This document shows positions 33,275 through 40,534 of a stretch of DNA of 64,000 nt, piece by piece. Position numbers and translations under genes: made by a program. This stretch comes from Euryarchaeota archaeon. Its GTDB lineage: Archaea > Thermoplasmatota > SW-10-69-26 > JACQPN01. The DNA is taken from assembly GCA_016207515.1 (NCBI GenBank), contig JACQPN010000021.1, forward strand, positions 1 through 64,000. Reading direction: 5' to 3'. The notes beneath the pieces are model-generated. The model searched no databases, was not told the DNA's origin, and worked only from the letters and a program-made list of their open reading frames with translations. Position 1 is the stretch's first letter, and each line of letters opens with the position of its first letter.

Positions 33275-34030
33275 GTGTCAGCCCGTATGGATCGAGAAAC
33301 ATGGCACTTCCTGATAGTTTACCGTGGGTTTCATGAGGCCGCGCGGGCTCTAGGCGACGTGGAGATTCTTGAGGACCGGGAACGCCGGAAGGCCCTCGTC
33401 GAATCCCTCAGAAGTCGGGGGCATCTTCGTTCCGAAGCCGTGGCCGATGCGATGCTACGCGTCGAGCGGCACAGGTTCCTTCCGCCTTCCCTAGCGTCCC
33501 AGGCGTACGACGACAAGCCGCTGGAGATCGGCGAAGGCCAGACGATATCCGCTCCCCACATGGTCGTGATAATGGCGGAGGCCGCGAAGGTGGCGCCGGG
33601 GCAGAGACTCCTGGAGATCGGCGGCGGCTCCGGCTACATGGCGGCAATACTCAGCGATCTCGCCTACCCCGCGGGGAAGGTATACACGGTCGAGAAGTCC
33701 GAACCCCTGGCGCGCACCCTTCTCGACACCGTTACGCGCCTTGGCCTAAGGCCCGGCGTCGAGGTCTACATGGGCGATGGGAGCCAGGGGATATCCGAAA
33801 AGGCTCCGTTCGATCGCATCATCGTGTCATGCGCGGCCGCGAAGATACCGCCCGAACTCGAAAACCAGCTCGCGCCCGGCGGGATACTTCTCGTGCCCCT
33901 CGGAGGACACGGCGGCCAGAAGCTCATCCGCATCACCTTCGCCAACGGAAAAAGGAAGACGGAGGACCTCGGAGGATGCATGTTCGTGCCCATGGTGTGG
34001 GGAGGACGGGCGCCGATGCGCATGGGTTGA
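33275..34030 (+). CDS. pcm: Protein-L-isoaspartate O-methyltransferase
   Basis: Pcm methylates isoaspartyl residues in aged proteins so that they can revert to aspartate. The 251-aa product has the family's N-terminal helix (RRKALVESLRSRGHL), VERHRFLP, GEGQTISAPHMV, the SAM-binding LEIGGGSGYMAAIL and the C-terminal LAPGGILLVPLGG. GTG 33275 extends four residues beyond ATG 33287; either is possible, and the TATA-like GTAAATAAGG (about 33225-33234) leaves room for both. About 30 residues precede the usual core start. It converges with fen. Confidence 0.94.
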   Translation: MSARMDRETWHFLIVYRGFHEAARALGDVEILEDRERRKALVESLRSRGHLRSEAVADAMLRVERHRFLPPSLASQAYDDKPLEIGEGQTISAPHMVVIMAEAAKVAPGQRLLEIGGGSGYMAAILSDLAYPAGKVYTVEKSEPLARTLLDTVTRLGLRPGVEVYMGDGSQGISEKAPFDRIIVSCAAAKIPPELENQLAPGGILLVPLGGHGGQKLIRITFANGKRKTEDLGGCMFVPMVWGGRAPMRMG

Positions 34031-34039
34031 GCCGACGGC

Positions 34040-35059
34040 TCAGCTGAAAAACGCGTCAAGGCTCTTTTGAGGCTTCTTCCCTGCGGCCGCGGTCATTTTT
34101 CCAACCGTCCCCCTCACCCTCTCCTCGTTGAACGCGTGCTCGTTCACGAGTATGTCTACGACCTTCGCCTCGTCCACGGCCTTCCATTCGAACGTGGTCT
34201 TGTCCCACTCTTGTGGGGACAGGAATATGGCCCGGATCTCTTGCACCGTCTCCTTCTCTATGTCGCCCTTCAGTAGGTCGGTCACGTTCTTACCTTGTGT
34301 GACCGCTTTCAACGCCTTCTTTGCGCCGTAGCCGTGCACACCTTCGTTGAAGTCGGTCCCGCATAGGAGGGCGACGTCGATGAGTTGTTCCCTGGTCACC
34401 CCGAGTGCCTTGAGTAGGGGCGCGGCCTCGACGATCTCCGGCGACACGTCGGTCCATGCTTGGCGGCCGGGGAGTTTCCGCCTGCCTGAAAGCGTCAGGT
34501 TCCGAAGGAGCCGAGGGGCGCCGCACAGGAGGGAATCGTAGTCTTGCGACGCCGCCGTCCAGGCAAGACCGTCCTTGGCAAGGTTTGCCGCGAGCGCTTC
34601 GCCCTCGCCTGGTGCTTCGACGACGGGGACCCCCATCGCGGCTAGAAGTGTTCGCGCCTCCGCCGACATGTCGCGCGACAGGACCGAGGTCTGCGCCGCC
34701 TTGCTTCGCGCCCTTTCGAGGTCGCCGGCCGCGAGCGCTTCCTCCATCTCGGCCGCGGCTTTCACCTTGCGGGCCTTGCGCTCGGCGAGGGTGCGCGCTT
34801 TCAACGGGTGCGCCGGCCCGTCGAACACGTAGACCGGTTTGATGCCGTTCTCAACGAGGTTCGCGGTGCGGTAGAACAGGCCTGAAAGATGGCTTGTCAC
34901 GCGGCCGTGGGAATCCTTGAGCGGGGTCCCGTCGGGGCCGCGGATGGAGGCGAGGAATTGGTAGAGGGAGTTGAATGCGTCTATGGCCACGACGCGGTTT
35001 GAGAGTTCTTCGAGTTTCACGGGCCGGAACTCGACGATGCCGGAGAGGTCGACGCCCAT
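34040..35059 (-). CDS. fen: Flap endonuclease 1 (FEN1)
   Basis: FEN1 removes 5' flaps during Okazaki-fragment maturation and repair. The 339-aa product has the N-nuclease and I-nuclease domains and the acidic metal ligands: Asp27 (AIDAFN), Asp80 (VFDG), Glu152 and Glu154 (GEGEA), Asp173 and Asp175 (QDYDS) and Asp236 (GTDFNEG). A helix-hairpin-helix region follows (GYGAKKALKAV). The C-terminus QKSLDAFF (331-338) is a consensus PCNA-interacting (PIP) box. Length and starts (MGVDLSGIV) are typical of archaea. It lies beside pcm without operon signals. Confidence 0.97.
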   Translation of the reverse strand: MGVDLSGIVEFRPVKLEELSNRVVAIDAFNSLYQFLASIRGPDGTPLKDSHGRVTSHLSGLFYRTANLVENGIKPVYVFDGPAHPLKARTLAERKARKVKAAAEMEEALAAGDLERARSKAAQTSVLSRDMSAEARTLLAAMGVPVVEAPGEGEALAANLAKDGLAWTAASQDYDSLLCGAPRLLRNLTLSGRRKLPGRQAWTDVSPEIVEAAPLLKALGVTREQLIDVALLCGTDFNEGVHGYGAKKALKAVTQGKNVTDLLKGDIEKETVQEIRAIFLSPQEWDKTTFEWKAVDEAKVVDILVNEHAFNEERVRGTVGKMTAAAGKKPQKSLDAFFS

Positions 35060-35201
35060 CGAGGGGTCATCGTCGGCCCTGGAGATAATTGTGAGGGCTT
35101 GCCGGCCTTTGGCGCAAGTTGAATCGGCATGCGGCGAGAAGCAGCGTGTCGGATTCCGTCAATCGTGTCGCCGGCAGGCGCGGTATCCCACCATGGCTGT
35201 T

Positions 35202-35810
35202 TCAAGGATCGACGGCGCACACGCGTCCGGTCTCGTTGTCGTAGAGAAGTCCAATGACTTCGAGGCCCTTCGGCATCAATGGGTGGCTGCGGACGAGCTG
35301 GACGCTGCATAGCACGTTCGCTTCGGCGTCCGCGAACCCGCCAAGCCACCGCTGAAAGTCGGGACGCATGACCTCGTGCAGCGGGACGTCGGTCGTCGTG
35401 GCGATGCTCTTGGCGATCCGGAACTCCCCATGGCCGACGAGCGTCATTCCGCACTTTGTGTGCCCGAGGATAGCGACGGTGCGGACACCCAGAAGGTGCA
35501 CGGCCACGACCAGCGAGCGAAGGGTGCCGTCGTCAAGCACGTTGCCGGCGTTTCGGATGACCTTTGCATCGCCGTGCCTCAGGCCGAGCACCTTTTCCAC
35601 GTTATGGCGGGTGTCCATGCAGGCGAGGACGGCGAGCTTCATCGCGGGAGGCGTTGCGAGCCCCTTGTCCGCGGGGTCCCAATCGGACTCCACATAACGA
35701 CGGTTTCCTTCCAGCAAGGCCTTGAGGATGCGTCGAGAGGTCGGCGACGCCGATCTCCGCTGGTCAGTTGGGGCCTTGCCCGATCGCGCCGATGCCTGCC
35801 CGGGTTTCAC
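35202..35810 (-). CDS. Beta-class carbonic anhydrase
   Basis: This enzyme hydrates CO2 to bicarbonate using zinc. From GTG 35810 the product has 202 aa with zinc ligands Cys64 (ACMDTR, with Asp66/Arg68 dyad), His117 and Cys120 (GHTKCG), plus the LEGNRRYVE helix and the RNAGN motif. The order and spacing match small, Cab-type archaeal beta-carbonic anhydrases. The frame is open about 330 nt further upstream, but that stretch lacks family similarity and overlaps the exchanger gene, so GTG 35810 (or GTG 35861) is preferred. It may supply bicarbonate for carboxylations or pH balance. Confidence 0.88.
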   Translation of the reverse strand: MKPGQASARSGKAPTDQRRSASPTSRRILKALLEGNRRYVESDWDPADKGLATPPAMKLAVLACMDTRHNVEKVLGLRHGDAKVIRNAGNVLDDGTLRSLVVAVHLLGVRTVAILGHTKCGMTLVGHGEFRIAKSIATTTDVPLHEVMRPDFQRWLGGFADAEANVLCSVQLVRSHPLMPKGLEVIGLLYDNETGRVCAVDP

Positions 35811-36013
35811 GGGTCTCGAAATGGGCGCTAGAGTCCAAAAGGATTTGGTGGTCTGAACCACGATTCGGCGTACACGAGTTCTCTGCTCCCAAGACCACGG
35901 ATCGCTCTTGCGGTCGTAACCGGGCGCCGCGGGTCGTTGCTGCACCCACGGTCGGACATCTTGTGCGTCGCCGCGGCTCGCGCGGGTGCATACCGACATC
36001 CTCGAGCACGGGG

Positions 36014-37258
36014 TCAGAGTTCGTGGGCCTTCTCCGGGTTCTTCCACACCTTTCGGAAAGTCGCGATTGCCGTCCACTCGCGTCGGAACAACGCAAGCTC
36101 CAGGCCGATGAGGCCGAAATAGATCACGGTCACCCATTCGCGGACAGGCGCTCCAGTGCCCAAGACCGACGGCACGATCCCCAAGAGGTACGGGTCGAGC
36201 ACGGGGTCAAGAAGCTGTATGAACCATAGCGTGAAGAGCAGCGCGCCTTCCCACCAGATGAAGCGCATCTTCATGAGGCAGGCGACGGCGAAGAGGCCCT
36301 GGGCCGCGGTGAGCAATATCTCTACGTTCTGGTGGGCGTCAAAGGCCATGAGTTGAAAGCCCTTTCCGGCGAGGATGCTCGTGCCTTGGAACACGAGTGG
36401 GATCATGGCGATGAGGAGCGTCCACTGGTTGATCTTTGCGGAAAGCAGGTTCACGAAGGCGACTTTTCCGCGCCCGGTCCTGCTCCAGTAGGTGGCGGTG
36501 ATGAACTCGGGGGATTCGGAGAGGAGCGGGGCGATCCACTGTACCAGGACGTACGCCGACAGGCCCAAAATGACGGCGAACTCCAGCATGTTGTGGTAGA
36601 ACGGCTCGACGGCCAGGAGAAGCAACAGCCCCCCGACGAAAAGCGACGTGAGGGCGAAGGTCTTCTGGAACCGGCGCGACTGGCCCATGACGTGTTTCGG
36701 TACTCCCCGGAGGTGTTCTTTCTCCTCCTCGCCGACGGGCGGGATGCGGCGCAAGACCCAGAGGTAGGTCACGTAGATCGCCACAAGGACCACCGTGTCG
36801 AGAAGGGTGATCGTGTGCTGGAAGAAGAAGACCAGCGAATAGAGGGACGGGATGAGGAGGAAGACAATCTCTACGCTGTTCTCCGCATCTAACCGCATCT
36901 CGCGGGCGTTTCCGCCGGTCTTGCGCGCCCGCATCACCGTGAGGAAGAACACGAGCGGCAGCGCGAGACCGACAAGGATCCTGTTCGCTCCCGTGAAGTT
37001 CGCCGTCACGTATACGAGTTGCGACGGGTCGAGGGCAGCGTTCTTGGCGATGACGGCCTCGACCGCGAATTCAGGGAGCACCTGCAAGAGGGCCAGGACG
37101 GCCAACGCCATGCCGCGGGAGACGAAGAACGAGGCGACTTCTGTGGCCCAGGCGATGAGGAACGTCGCGCTTATCACGGCTGGGAACGGCCAGAGTTTGT
37201 CGAGCATGCCTAGGGCGGGACCGTCGAGGGCCGCGAGGGGGGGCCAATGTAACCTCAT
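36014..37258 (-). CDS. Sodium/calcium exchanger (CaCA) family membrane protein
   Basis: The 414-aa protein has about 10-11 transmembrane helices in two related halves. The first alpha-repeat carries LLQVLPEFAVEAV and VTANFTGANRILVG; the second carries APLLSESPEFITA and FVNLLSAKINQWTLL. The acidic residue in each PEF segment is where CaCA proteins bind cations. A cytoplasmic loop (about 170-205) separates the halves. It likely exports Ca2+ or a similar cation against Na+ or H+. The alpha-repeat motif departs from the usual G-S-x-P-E, so ion specificity is uncertain. Confidence 0.85.
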   Translation of the reverse strand: MRLHWPPLAALDGPALGMLDKLWPFPAVISATFLIAWATEVASFFVSRGMALAVLALLQVLPEFAVEAVIAKNAALDPSQLVYVTANFTGANRILVGLALPLVFFLTVMRARKTGGNAREMRLDAENSVEIVFLLIPSLYSLVFFFQHTITLLDTVVLVAIYVTYLWVLRRIPPVGEEEKEHLRGVPKHVMGQSRRFQKTFALTSLFVGGLLLLLAVEPFYHNMLEFAVILGLSAYVLVQWIAPLLSESPEFITATYWSRTGRGKVAFVNLLSAKINQWTLLIAMIPLVFQGTSILAGKGFQLMAFDAHQNVEILLTAAQGLFAVACLMKMRFIWWEGALLFTLWFIQLLDPVLDPYLLGIVPSVLGTGAPVREWVTVIYFGLIGLELALFRREWTAIATFRKVWKNPEKAHEL

Positions 37259-37362
37259 CGCTCGCGCTCTTCCCTCAGGCTAGTCGCCACGCAAGGGGGA
37301 TGAACGAACACGGCTTATAGGTGACGTAGGGGCAGCGGGAACGCCCTCGCCAGAGTACGTAC

Positions 37363-37503
37363 TTAAGCGCACTTGGCTCCGAGCTCGGGATCGCGGCGTC
37401 GCGCGACCGCAGAGAAGGCGACACGGAGCGCACCGTCGATCGGGACGAAATGCACGGTGAACCCGTTCTCGGTATCCGACGGTGGCGAATAGGCCTCGAA
37501 CAT
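37363..37503 (-). CDS. Possible 46-aa protein divergent from the ARC-like ATPase gene
   Basis: ATG 37503 lies about 40 nt from an A/T-rich TATA element (37543-37556) that also serves the ATPase gene on the other strand. The product (opening MFEAYSPPSDTENG) is a compact mixed-charge peptide with a central FTVHFVPIDGALRVAF that could form beta strands, and a basic tail ending in Cys. There are no homologues I recognise. Shared promoter and position make it worth keeping, but a chance frame is possible. Confidence 0.35.
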   Translation of the reverse strand: MFEAYSPPSDTENGFTVHFVPIDGALRVAFSAVARRRDPELGAKCA

Positions 37504-37542
37504 GCTAGCCGTCGCTCCTGTGGGCCTTACTGTGAAATCTCC

Positions 37543-37556
37543 AAATATATTTATAT
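37543..37556. promoter_or_regulatory. A/T-rich bidirectional TATA region
   Basis: AAATATATTTATAT reads as a TATA box on both strands. It is placed to drive the ARC-like ATPase gene (ATG 37634) to the right and the small ORF (ATG 37503) to the left. Confidence 0.55.
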
Positions 37557-37633
37557 CGACGAGGAGAGAATGACCCCATCGCTGGAATTCTCGGATTCTA
37601 CGGTGTAACGATCGGCCAATCAGGGTGCGCTGG

Positions 37634-39268
37634 ATGAGCAAGGAAGACAAGCGTGGGGAGAAACGGACTGGCAGAGTGGCAGACAGCATCAGCGAGGCGA
37701 CCGGGGACCCCCGCGTGCGGAACATGAGCGACGAAGAACTCGCCGCATACGTCAAGGAGAACTTCTCGGAGCGGGAAGCAGAACTCTCGCGCCTTGAACG
37801 CCAGATGAAGGCCCAGACGACCGAGGTCTCCGAACTGCAGGCCGTCGTGAAGGCCTACGAGGACAAGTTCAACCAGATCAAGGAGCCACCACTTCTTTCG
37901 GGCTACGTGCTGCGCCTACACGGCGACGACCTGGGACAACGCGAGGTCTCCGTGGCGAACGGCACCCAAGTGCTCAAGGTCAACACCGGAAACCTCGAAA
38001 AAAACGACTTGGAGCAGGGCCAGTACGTGTGGCTCCACCCGAAGACGTTCGCGATCATCGCGGGAAGCCAGCATCACGAGCAGGGGATCGTCGGGAAAGT
38101 CGTCGAAGTGATGGGCGGGAAGATCGTCATCAGCCTCGGCGACGGGTTCGAGAAGAAGGTCGTCGAACTCGACCCCGCGGTCGCAGAGGACATCAAGATC
38201 GGCTACGAGGTGTCGCTTCTCCCGCCCACCCTTGAGATACTCGAGGTGCGGCCGTCCTCGGAGATCCGCGACCTGTTCCTCGGCGAAAAACCGAACGTGC
38301 GCTATGCGCAGATAGGCGGCCTCGAAGAGGTCCTCGAACGCATCCGCGACGTCGTCGAACTCCCGTACAAGGAACCGGAGCTATTCAAGAAGATCCGTTT
38401 GAAGGCGCCACGAGGGGTCCTCCTCTACGGTCCGCCCGGGTGCGGAAAGACGCTCATCGGGAAGGCCGTCGCCACCGAGAACGATTTCACTTTCTTCAAC
38501 GTGAAAGTCGCCGACATCCTCTCGAAATGGGTCGGCGAATCGGAGAACATGATCAAGGCCATCTTCAGGAAGGCCCGTGAGAACGCGCCGAGCATCATCT
38601 TCTTCGACGAGTTCGACGCCCTCGGGACGACCCGGGGCCAACAGGACACGGCTGGTGTGCACAAGAACATCATCGCGCAGATACTCTCCGAGATGGACGG
38701 CATCGTCGCTTTGAACGACGTCTACGTCTTCGGGGCGACGAACCGGCCGGACATGATAGACCCGGCGCTTCTACGCCCCGGCCGCTTCGACGAGGTCATA
38801 GAGCTACCGAGGCCGAACCGCCAAGGTGCCCGGGCAATACTAGACATCTACCTCGCCCCCGACCTGCCACTCCAGAAGGCCTACGTGGACCAGTTCGGAA
38901 GCAAGGAGAAGGCTCTCGAAGCCCTCAAGGAAAAGGTCATCTCCGAACTCTACGACGAAGACAAGTGGATCGAGTGGAAACTCGACGTGGAAGCAAAAGA
39001 GAACGTGAAGACGATCAAGAGGAAGGACATCGTCTCGGGCGCACTCATCGAATCCATCGTGACGACGGGCAAGAAGAACTACGTGAAACGCGTGCTCCAA
39101 TACCCGAAAGGAAGCCCACAGCGCGACGCGGAGGGCCTCGCCCCCGAGGACCTGGTGAAGGCCGCTGAAGAGGAGTCGAAGGAGCACGCGCTCGTCGAGT
39201 CCTCGGTCTACCAGAAGCGCCAAAGGGAGCGCGCAAGGTTCAGGCCTGAAGGCGTCGAAGTGATGTAA
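37634..39268 (+). CDS. ARC/Mpa-like proteasomal AAA ATPase
   Basis: Ring ATPases of this type unfold substrates for the 20S proteasome. Residues below count from the in-frame GTG 37625, three codons before the preferred ATG. An N-terminal coiled coil (about 37-85) is followed by two OB-like beta domains (90-147 and 154-210) and an AAA domain: Walker A GPPGCGKT (269-276), Walker B IIFFDEFDAL (324-333), sensor ATN (371-373), arginine finger RPGR (384-387). Two OB folds, GPPGCGKT and a long C-terminal insertion (KWIEWKL... DIVSGALIESIV) match bacterial ARC/Mpa rather than archaeal PAN, which has one OB fold. The C-terminus (GVEVM) lacks an HbYX motif. A PafA homologue lies 1.3 kb downstream. Confidence 0.88.
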   Translation: MSKEDKRGEKRTGRVADSISEATGDPRVRNMSDEELAAYVKENFSEREAELSRLERQMKAQTTEVSELQAVVKAYEDKFNQIKEPPLLSGYVLRLHGDDLGQREVSVANGTQVLKVNTGNLEKNDLEQGQYVWLHPKTFAIIAGSQHHEQGIVGKVVEVMGGKIVISLGDGFEKKVVELDPAVAEDIKIGYEVSLLPPTLEILEVRPSSEIRDLFLGEKPNVRYAQIGGLEEVLERIRDVVELPYKEPELFKKIRLKAPRGVLLYGPPGCGKTLIGKAVATENDFTFFNVKVADILSKWVGESENMIKAIFRKARENAPSIIFFDEFDALGTTRGQQDTAGVHKNIIAQILSEMDGIVALNDVYVFGATNRPDMIDPALLRPGRFDEVIELPRPNRQGARAILDIYLAPDLPLQKAYVDQFGSKEKALEALKEKVISELYDEDKWIEWKLDVEAKENVKTIKRKDIVSGALIESIVTTGKKNYVKRVLQYPKGSPQRDAEGLAPEDLVKAAEEESKEHALVESSVYQKRQRERARFRPEGVEVM

Positions 39269-39272
39269 TCTC

Positions 39273-40010
39273 GTGACCGCACCCGCAGGGGTTCACGACG
39301 CACTCGCTCGGGAGATTTTCGCTTGCCGCCAGTGTCGCGCCGAATCATCCAATATTGCGACCGCCGAGGCTCGCCGAGACTTCGCAGAAGCCGTCGGCGC
39401 TGGCGGCGTCGGAAATCTTCGGGAGCCCCAGATTATGGACGGCCCCGATCATTGTGACATTTTGGTTGTAAGCATTAACCCCCGTCTTCACATGGGTTCG
39501 GCCCCAGTCGTAGATGAGGAAGAATACATTCGCGAAAGGGCGCGCACGGCCGCGAAGGATCCCGAGGGACCATTAGACAAATTCGTTGAGGCGGTCCAGC
39601 GGGTCCTTCCTGAGGGTTTCAGCTGGTGGAACCGCGAAAACAACACGGTTGGGAACACAAGAATCTGCAAGTGCCCCACAGCAAAGTGGACGGGGAAGTT
39701 TGCTTGGGCAGCCGAGGCTTGCGGTGATCGGTTCTTCGCGCGGGAGATTTCAATGCTGCAACCACGCGCTATCTTGATTACTGGGAAGGCCGAGTGGCAA
39801 ACGATGCTTTCGGTTTTCGGAATCACGACTGACCAGTTCGAGGACACGGCAGACCTCTTACCACTGATGGGGCGGATCGACGGCCGGGACATTCGCATCG
39901 TCGCAGCGCATCATCTCACAAGAAAACTGACACTCGATCCAGTCTATTTGGAGCGGGTCAAGGCACTGCTTACGATGGCTATTTCGGCGCGGAGCTGGCC
40001 GCCTACATGA
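39273..40010 (+). CDS. Uracil-DNA-glycosylase-superfamily-like protein with Fe-S cysteines
   Basis: The 245-aa product begins 4 nt after the ATPase stop, so it is probably in the same transcript. It looks like a divergent family 4/5-type UDG. Cysteines are spaced for a 4Fe-4S cluster (C18 and C21 in CRQC; C134 in KCPTAKW; C150), with a motif-1 equivalent ILVVSINP (63-70), the FFAREISMLQPRAILITG helix-strand (154-171) and a late His motif (AAHHLT, 211-216). The usual GEAPG motif is replaced by SINPR, so glycosylase activity is uncertain. Its role beside a proteasomal ATPase is unclear. Confidence 0.65.
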   Translation: MTAPAGVHDALAREIFACRQCRAESSNIATAEARRDFAEAVGAGGVGNLREPQIMDGPDHCDILVVSINPRLHMGSAPVVDEEEYIRERARTAAKDPEGPLDKFVEAVQRVLPEGFSWWNRENNTVGNTRICKCPTAKWTGKFAWAAEACGDRFFAREISMLQPRAILITGKAEWQTMLSVFGITTDQFEDTADLLPLMGRIDGRDIRIVAAHHLTRKLTLDPVYLERVKALLTMAISARSWPPT

Positions 40011-40093
40011 CAAACGCCCAAGCTTGGTTAGCTTTCATACTCGTCGGTGGTTTCGAATTCCAAGCGCCAGGCCATCTCGCCGCCTTAAACGGT

Positions 40094-40117
40094 TGTAAAC
40101 GCGTTCCAGGGTTTACA
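40094..40117. promoter_or_regulatory. Upstream TGTAAAC...GTTTACA operator
   Basis: TGTAAAC (40094-40100) and GTTTACA (40111-40117) form an inverted repeat with a 10-nt spacer, upstream of the wHTH promoter. The half-site matches those at 40164-40191. Confidence 0.6.
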
Positions 40118-40140
40118 TTTGTGGCGTTCCCTCGTAACCC

Positions 40141-40148
40141 TTAAGATA
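40141..40148 (+). promoter_or_regulatory. TATA box of the wHTH-pafA operon
   Basis: TTAAGATA preceded by CCC (BRE-like) would place the transcription start near 40170, within the overlapping operators. Confidence 0.55.
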
Positions 40149-40163
40149 GGCCTCGTACACATC

Positions 40164-40191
40164 TTTTACAGTAGTGTAAAAAATGTTTACA
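40164..40191. promoter_or_regulatory. Overlapping palindromic operators over the wHTH start
   Basis: TTTTACA-GTAG-TGTAAAA (40164-40181) is a perfect palindrome. The same TGTAAA half-site also pairs with TTTACA (40186-40191) around AAATG. The three half-sites begin at 40165, 40175 and 40186, about one DNA turn apart, and cover the predicted transcription start and the ATG. This is the layout of a repressor site, presumably for the wHTH protein encoded here. Confidence 0.65.
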
Positions 40192-40512
40192 ACCATCTTC
40201 GGCGACACCCCGAACGCGCGTATCCTTGGGTTCCTCAAGGACCACGCCGAGTTCGACTACACGATCTCGGAGATTGCCCGTAACTCGGACGTGTCCCGCC
40301 CGACGACCTACAAGGTCGTCGACGAGTTCGTGAAGAACGGGATCCTCATCGAGACGAGGAAGGTCGGCATCAGCTCGTTTTACAAGCTCAATCTCGGGCA
40401 TAACGCCGTGAAGTACTTCATGGACATGGACGAGGGGGTGCTCGCCCCTTCGCCGGGCGGCAAACAGCGTCGTCGACTCCCACAGGACAGGTCGCGGGGG
40501 CAGTCACGCTGA
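40183..40512 (+). CDS. Winged helix-turn-helix transcriptional regulator
   Basis: The 109-aa protein has a compact winged-HTH: a first helix (ARILGFLKDH), HTH 'YTISEIARNSDVSRPTTYKVVDEFVKNGIL' region (about residues 25-55) and wing strands (IETRKVGISSFYKLN). A basic disordered tail follows (after about 85, rich in Arg/Gln). It resembles small archaeal repressors of the MarR/ArsR/Rrf2-like fold class without a clear ligand domain. TGTAAA palindromes cover its own start, suggesting autorepression. The PafA homologue follows 22 nt downstream in the same operon, so this regulator probably controls tagging capacity. Confidence 0.85.
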   Translation: MFTTIFGDTPNARILGFLKDHAEFDYTISEIARNSDVSRPTTYKVVDEFVKNGILIETRKVGISSFYKLNLGHNAVKYFMDMDEGVLAPSPGGKQRRRLPQDRSRGQSR

Positions 40513-40534
40513 AAGGAAGCGTGGGGAGGAGAGC

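Noticed and set aside
37634-39268. Calling the ATPase PAN (proteasome-activating nucleotidase)
   Set aside because: Two OB domains, ARC-like C-terminal insertion and lack of HbYX argue against PAN.
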